A stretch of DNA of 8,486 nucleotides from an uncultured Acetatifactor sp. Its GTDB lineage: Bacteria > Bacillota > Clostridia > Lachnospirales > Lachnospiraceae. Of this stretch, positions 6,172 to 8,486 are shown piece after piece. The stretch lies in NCBI GenBank assembly GCA_910578995.1, contig CAJTSY010000103.1, positions 1-8,486 on the forward strand. The letters run 5' to 3'. The notes beneath the pieces were generated by a model. The model was not told the DNA's origin. It did no database searches and saw nothing but the letters and a program-made list of their open reading frames with translations. The translations under genes were made by a program, and so were the position numbers. Positions within the stretch are counted from its first letter, which is position 1. Every line of letters begins with the position of its first letter.

Positions 6172-7272
6172 ATGAGGATTCTCAAAGAAACGACACCCGT
6201 GTCAGACGGCTTCCGCATGCCTGCGGAGTACGAGCGGCACCAGGGATGTATCATGATATTTCCGGAGCGGCCGGACTCCTGGCAGTACGGGGGATATGCG
6301 GCCCGGAAGGCTTTTGTGCAGATTGCGGAGGCCATTGCCGAATCCGAGCAGGTGACCGTGTGCGCCGGCGGGGCCCGGTATGACAATGCAAGGGCGTTGC
6401 TGCCGCCCCATATACGGGTGGTGGAAATGTCCAGTAATGACGCATGGGCCAGGGACTATGCCCCTACCTTCCTGAAAAATGACAAGGGTGTCGTACGGGG
6501 GGTGGACTGGGGATTCAACGCCTGGGGCGGTCTGTGTGACGGACTGTATTTCCCCTGGGACAAGGATAACCAGATGGCCCGGAAACTCTGCGATCTCCTG
6601 GGATTTGACGTTTATGACATGCGTGACTTTATTCTGGAAGGGGGTTCCATCCACGTGGATGGGGAGGGAACCTGCATGGTGACGGAATGCTGTCTTTTAA
6701 GCAAGGGACGAAATCCGGGGCTTTCCAGGGAGGAAATCGAGGTGAGGCTGCGCAGCTGCCTGAATGTGTCCGTGGTTCTCTGGCTGCCCTGGGGAATCCA
6801 TAACGACGAGACCAACGGGCATGTGGACAATATCTGCGCCTTCACCAGGCCCGGGGAAGTGGTTCTGGCCTGGACGGAGGATCGGGAGGATGTGCAGTAC
6901 CCCCTGTCGAAAGCCTGCCTGGACTATTTGGAGCAGGCTGTGGATGCCAGGGGCAGGAAGCTGAAGGTGCACAGGCTGCCGCTGCCAAAGCCGGTGACGG
7001 TCACGGAGGAGGAATGCCGGGGACTGGACGCCTGTTGGGATGAACCCGCACGCAGGCCGGGAGAGCGGCTGGCGGCATCCTATGTGAATTTCTACATTGC
7101 AAATGGGAGTATTGTGATGCCCGGGTTCGGGGATCCGGCGGACGCGGAGGCGAAGGCGGTTCTGGAGGGGCTGTTTCCGGACAGGAAAGTGATTCAGATC
7201 TACACCCGGGACATACTCATCGGCGGCGGGAATATCCACTGCATTACTCAGCAGATTCCGGCGGCGGACTGA
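6172..7272 (+). CDS. aguA: Agmatine deiminase (agmatine iminohydrolase)
   Basis: This 366-residue cytosolic enzyme hydrolyses agmatine to N-carbamoylputrescine and ammonia. It belongs to the guanidino-group modifying (pentein) superfamily. Visible family marks are NDAWARD (89-95, with substrate-binding D95), LEGGS (155-159, with E156), NGHVDN (215-220, catalytic H217 and D219) and GGGNIHC (351-357), in which C357 is the catalytic cysteine, at the same number as in characterised enzymes. All catalytic residues are present and length is normal. AGGAGG (6159-6164) 7 nt before the ATG fixes the start. aguB follows after 32 bp, presumably on the same message, so carbamoylputrescine passes to the next enzyme. 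It should not be confused with arginine deiminase: the NDAWARD and GGGNIHC arrangement is specific to the agmatine family. Confidence 0.96.
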   Translation: MRILKETTPVSDGFRMPAEYERHQGCIMIFPERPDSWQYGGYAARKAFVQIAEAIAESEQVTVCAGGARYDNARALLPPHIRVVEMSSNDAWARDYAPTFLKNDKGVVRGVDWGFNAWGGLCDGLYFPWDKDNQMARKLCDLLGFDVYDMRDFILEGGSIHVDGEGTCMVTECCLLSKGRNPGLSREEIEVRLRSCLNVSVVLWLPWGIHNDETNGHVDNICAFTRPGEVVLAWTEDREDVQYPLSKACLDYLEQAVDARGRKLKVHRLPLPKPVTVTEEECRGLDACWDEPARRPGERLAASYVNFYIANGSIVMPGFGDPADAEAKAVLEGLFPDRKVIQIYTRDILIGGGNIHCITQQIPAAD

Positions 7273-7304
7273 AACTGTGAGTATAAATTAGGAAAGGAAT
7301 CCCC

Positions 7305-8201
7305 ATGAAAATAAACGAAGAGCGCAGAAAACAGGTAACCGTGGCGGCCATCCAGATGCGGTGCGGCCGTTCCCGGGAGGAGAATCTGGAGACGGCGGAG
7401 AACTATGTGAGGAAAGCGGCATCCCTGGGAGCCCAGGTGATTCTGCTGCCAGAGCTTTTTGAAACCTGGTACTTTTGCCAGGAACGGAATTACGATTCGT
7501 ACCGTCTCGCCATGCCCCTGGAGGAGAATCCGGCGGTGGGGCGCCTCAGGGAGGTATCTCGGGAGCTGAAGGTGGTGCTGCCGGTGAGCTTCTTCGAGAG
7601 GGAGGGAAACGTAACCTACAATTCCGTGGCAGTGATCGATGCCGACGGCGGGATACTGGGCGTATACCGGAAGACCCACATTCCGGACGACCATTTTTAT
7701 CAGGAGAAATTTTACTTTACCCCCGGGAACACCGGATTCAAAGTGTGGGACACCGCATACGGGAAGATCGGCGTCGGCATTTGCTGGGATCAGTGGTTTC
7801 CGGAAGCGGCCAGATGCATGGCGCTGATGGGCGCGCAGCTCCTGCTTTACCCCACGGCCATCGGTTCCGAGCCCATTATCGACTGTGACAGCATGCCCCA
7901 CTGGCGCCGCTGCATGCAGGGACATGCCGCCGCCAATGTGGTGCCCGTCATTGCCGCCAACCGCATCGGGGAGGAGAAGGTGCTTCCCACCCCCGAAAAT
8001 AACGGACAGTCCTCCGCCCTGACCTTTTACGGTTCCTCCTTCATCACCGACGAGACCGGGGAAATCCTGGAGGACGCAGGCAGGACTGAGGAAAGGGTGC
8101 TCATCCATACCTTTGACCTGGAGGCTGTGGAGGAGATGCGCTTCAGCTGGGGACTTTTCCGGGACAGGCGGCCCGGGATGTACGGGGAGATTGTACGGTG
8201 A
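7305..8201 (+). CDS. aguB: N-carbamoylputrescine amidase (nitrilase superfamily)
   Basis: This 298-residue enzyme cleaves N-carbamoylputrescine to putrescine, CO2 and ammonia, completing the agmatine-to-putrescine branch. The nitrilase Glu-Lys-Cys triad is visible as E50 in LLPELF, K123 in YRKTHIPD and C160 in GICWDQWFPE. The DDHFYQEKFYF segment and PTAIGSEP are typical of this subfamily rather than of beta-ureidopropionase or plain nitrilases. Length is normal and nothing is missing. The ATG at 7305 is preceded by AGGAAAGGA. It is the last gene of the aguAB pair; an intrinsic terminator follows at 8336-8370. Family members usually form oligomers (known for the family, not seen here). Confidence 0.95.
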   Translation: MKINEERRKQVTVAAIQMRCGRSREENLETAENYVRKAASLGAQVILLPELFETWYFCQERNYDSYRLAMPLEENPAVGRLREVSRELKVVLPVSFFEREGNVTYNSVAVIDADGGILGVYRKTHIPDDHFYQEKFYFTPGNTGFKVWDTAYGKIGVGICWDQWFPEAARCMALMGAQLLLYPTAIGSEPIIDCDSMPHWRRCMQGHAAANVVPVIAANRIGEEKVLPTPENNGQSSALTFYGSSFITDETGEILEDAGRTEERVLIHTFDLEAVEEMRFSWGLFRDRRPGMYGEIVR

Positions 8202-8335
8202 AGCCGGAATGAATCCGTCTGCAGCCTCTGCAGCAAAACCAGATTCTCAAATTCCGTCCTGCAGGCTTGCGGCAGGTGTTGGAACAGATCTCATGTAAAC
8301 CGGCGCAACAGGTTGTTTATACATTTCGTTCACCG

Positions 8336-8370
8336 AAAACTGCATTTGGTTATCCGAATGCAGTTTTTTT
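8336..8370 (+). terminator. Intrinsic terminator of the aguA-aguB unit
   Basis: AACTGCATT-TGG pairs with CCG-AATGCAGTT around a TTAT loop (8338-8349 with 8354-8365), followed by T residues through 8370. An A-run precedes the stem, so it could also work for minus-strand transcripts arriving from the right. The 134 bp between the aguB stop and this hairpin hold no gene I can support. Confidence 0.85.
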
Positions 8371-8379
8371 CGTGGAATC

Positions 8380-8388
8380 TGCTATAAT
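8380..8388 (+). promoter_or_regulatory. Extended -10 promoter for the next gene
   Basis: TGCTATAAT (8380-8388) is a perfect -10 with the extended TGN motif, lying just after the terminator. The -35 region falls within the terminator stem and is weak. It would begin a transcript near 8395 leading out of the window. Confidence 0.5.
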
Positions 8389-8456
8389 AAAACCATTCCA
8401 GGCGGAGAGGCATGCAGCCGGTACAATGCCGTGGGCGGCTGAAAGGGCATCATATC

Positions 8457-8486
8457 ATGTTCCTGCCGTGTCCGTGGGACAACGGG
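8457..8486 (+). CDS. Possible start of an unidentified gene, cut by the window end
   Basis: An ATG at 8457, with AAAGGG about 9 nt before it, opens a frame of 10 codons (MFLPCPWDNG) that runs off the window. The same frame is open from an ATG at 8412, which has GGAGAGG too close (1 nt) to act as a normal ribosome binding site. The position after an extended -10 promoter supports a gene here, but the product cannot be judged from so few residues. Confidence 0.25.
   Translation, partial: MFLPCPWDNG

Overview
The window looks like a chromosomal segment from a moderately GC-rich gut Clostridium-type Firmicute, most likely a member of the Lachnospiraceae. The signs are strong GGAGG-type ribosome binding sites, a Rpn-type nuclease start of the kind abundant in that family, and the nspC/aguA/aguB gene set that gut Clostridia use to make putrescine and spermidine. 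The genus cannot be named from the sequence alone.

Region 1 (1-3446) holds the end of a large gene for a soluble FtsH-like protease, open at the left edge. It combines a receiver-like N-terminal domain, an AAA+ module, an M41 zinc peptidase and an unusual C-terminal tail with a possible Cauli_VI (RNase H1 N-terminal-like) domain. A Sel1-repeat gene begins at an ATGA overlap with its stop codon but is broken by an in-frame TGA after 16 codons and has no intact 3' end.

Region 2 (3447-4156) is genomic debris: a short CCTAAAC telomere-like repeat, an AT-rich stretch, the first ~45 codons of a Rpn-family nuclease gene joined to unrelated sequence, and seven copies of an 18-bp tandem repeat ending just before nspC.

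Region 3 (4157-8201) carries three intact polyamine genes on the plus strand: nspC (carboxy(nor)spermidine decarboxylase), aguA (agmatine deiminase) and aguB (N-carbamoylputrescine amidase). AguA and AguB convert agmatine to putrescine. NspC performs the last step of the carboxyspermidine route from putrescine to spermidine. The carboxyspermidine dehydrogenase and arginine decarboxylase genes that would complete the route are not in the window. nspC is separated from aguAB by 827 bp containing a minus-strand terminator with a possible structured RNA, a 29-codon remnant resembling the end of a GH3 glycosidase, and a 179-bp MITE-like element with 12-bp terminal inverted repeats and 8-bp flanking direct repeats. 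aguAB appears to have its own promoter just after that element.

The right edge (8202-8486) has a strong intrinsic terminator after aguB, then an extended -10 promoter and the possible start of another gene.
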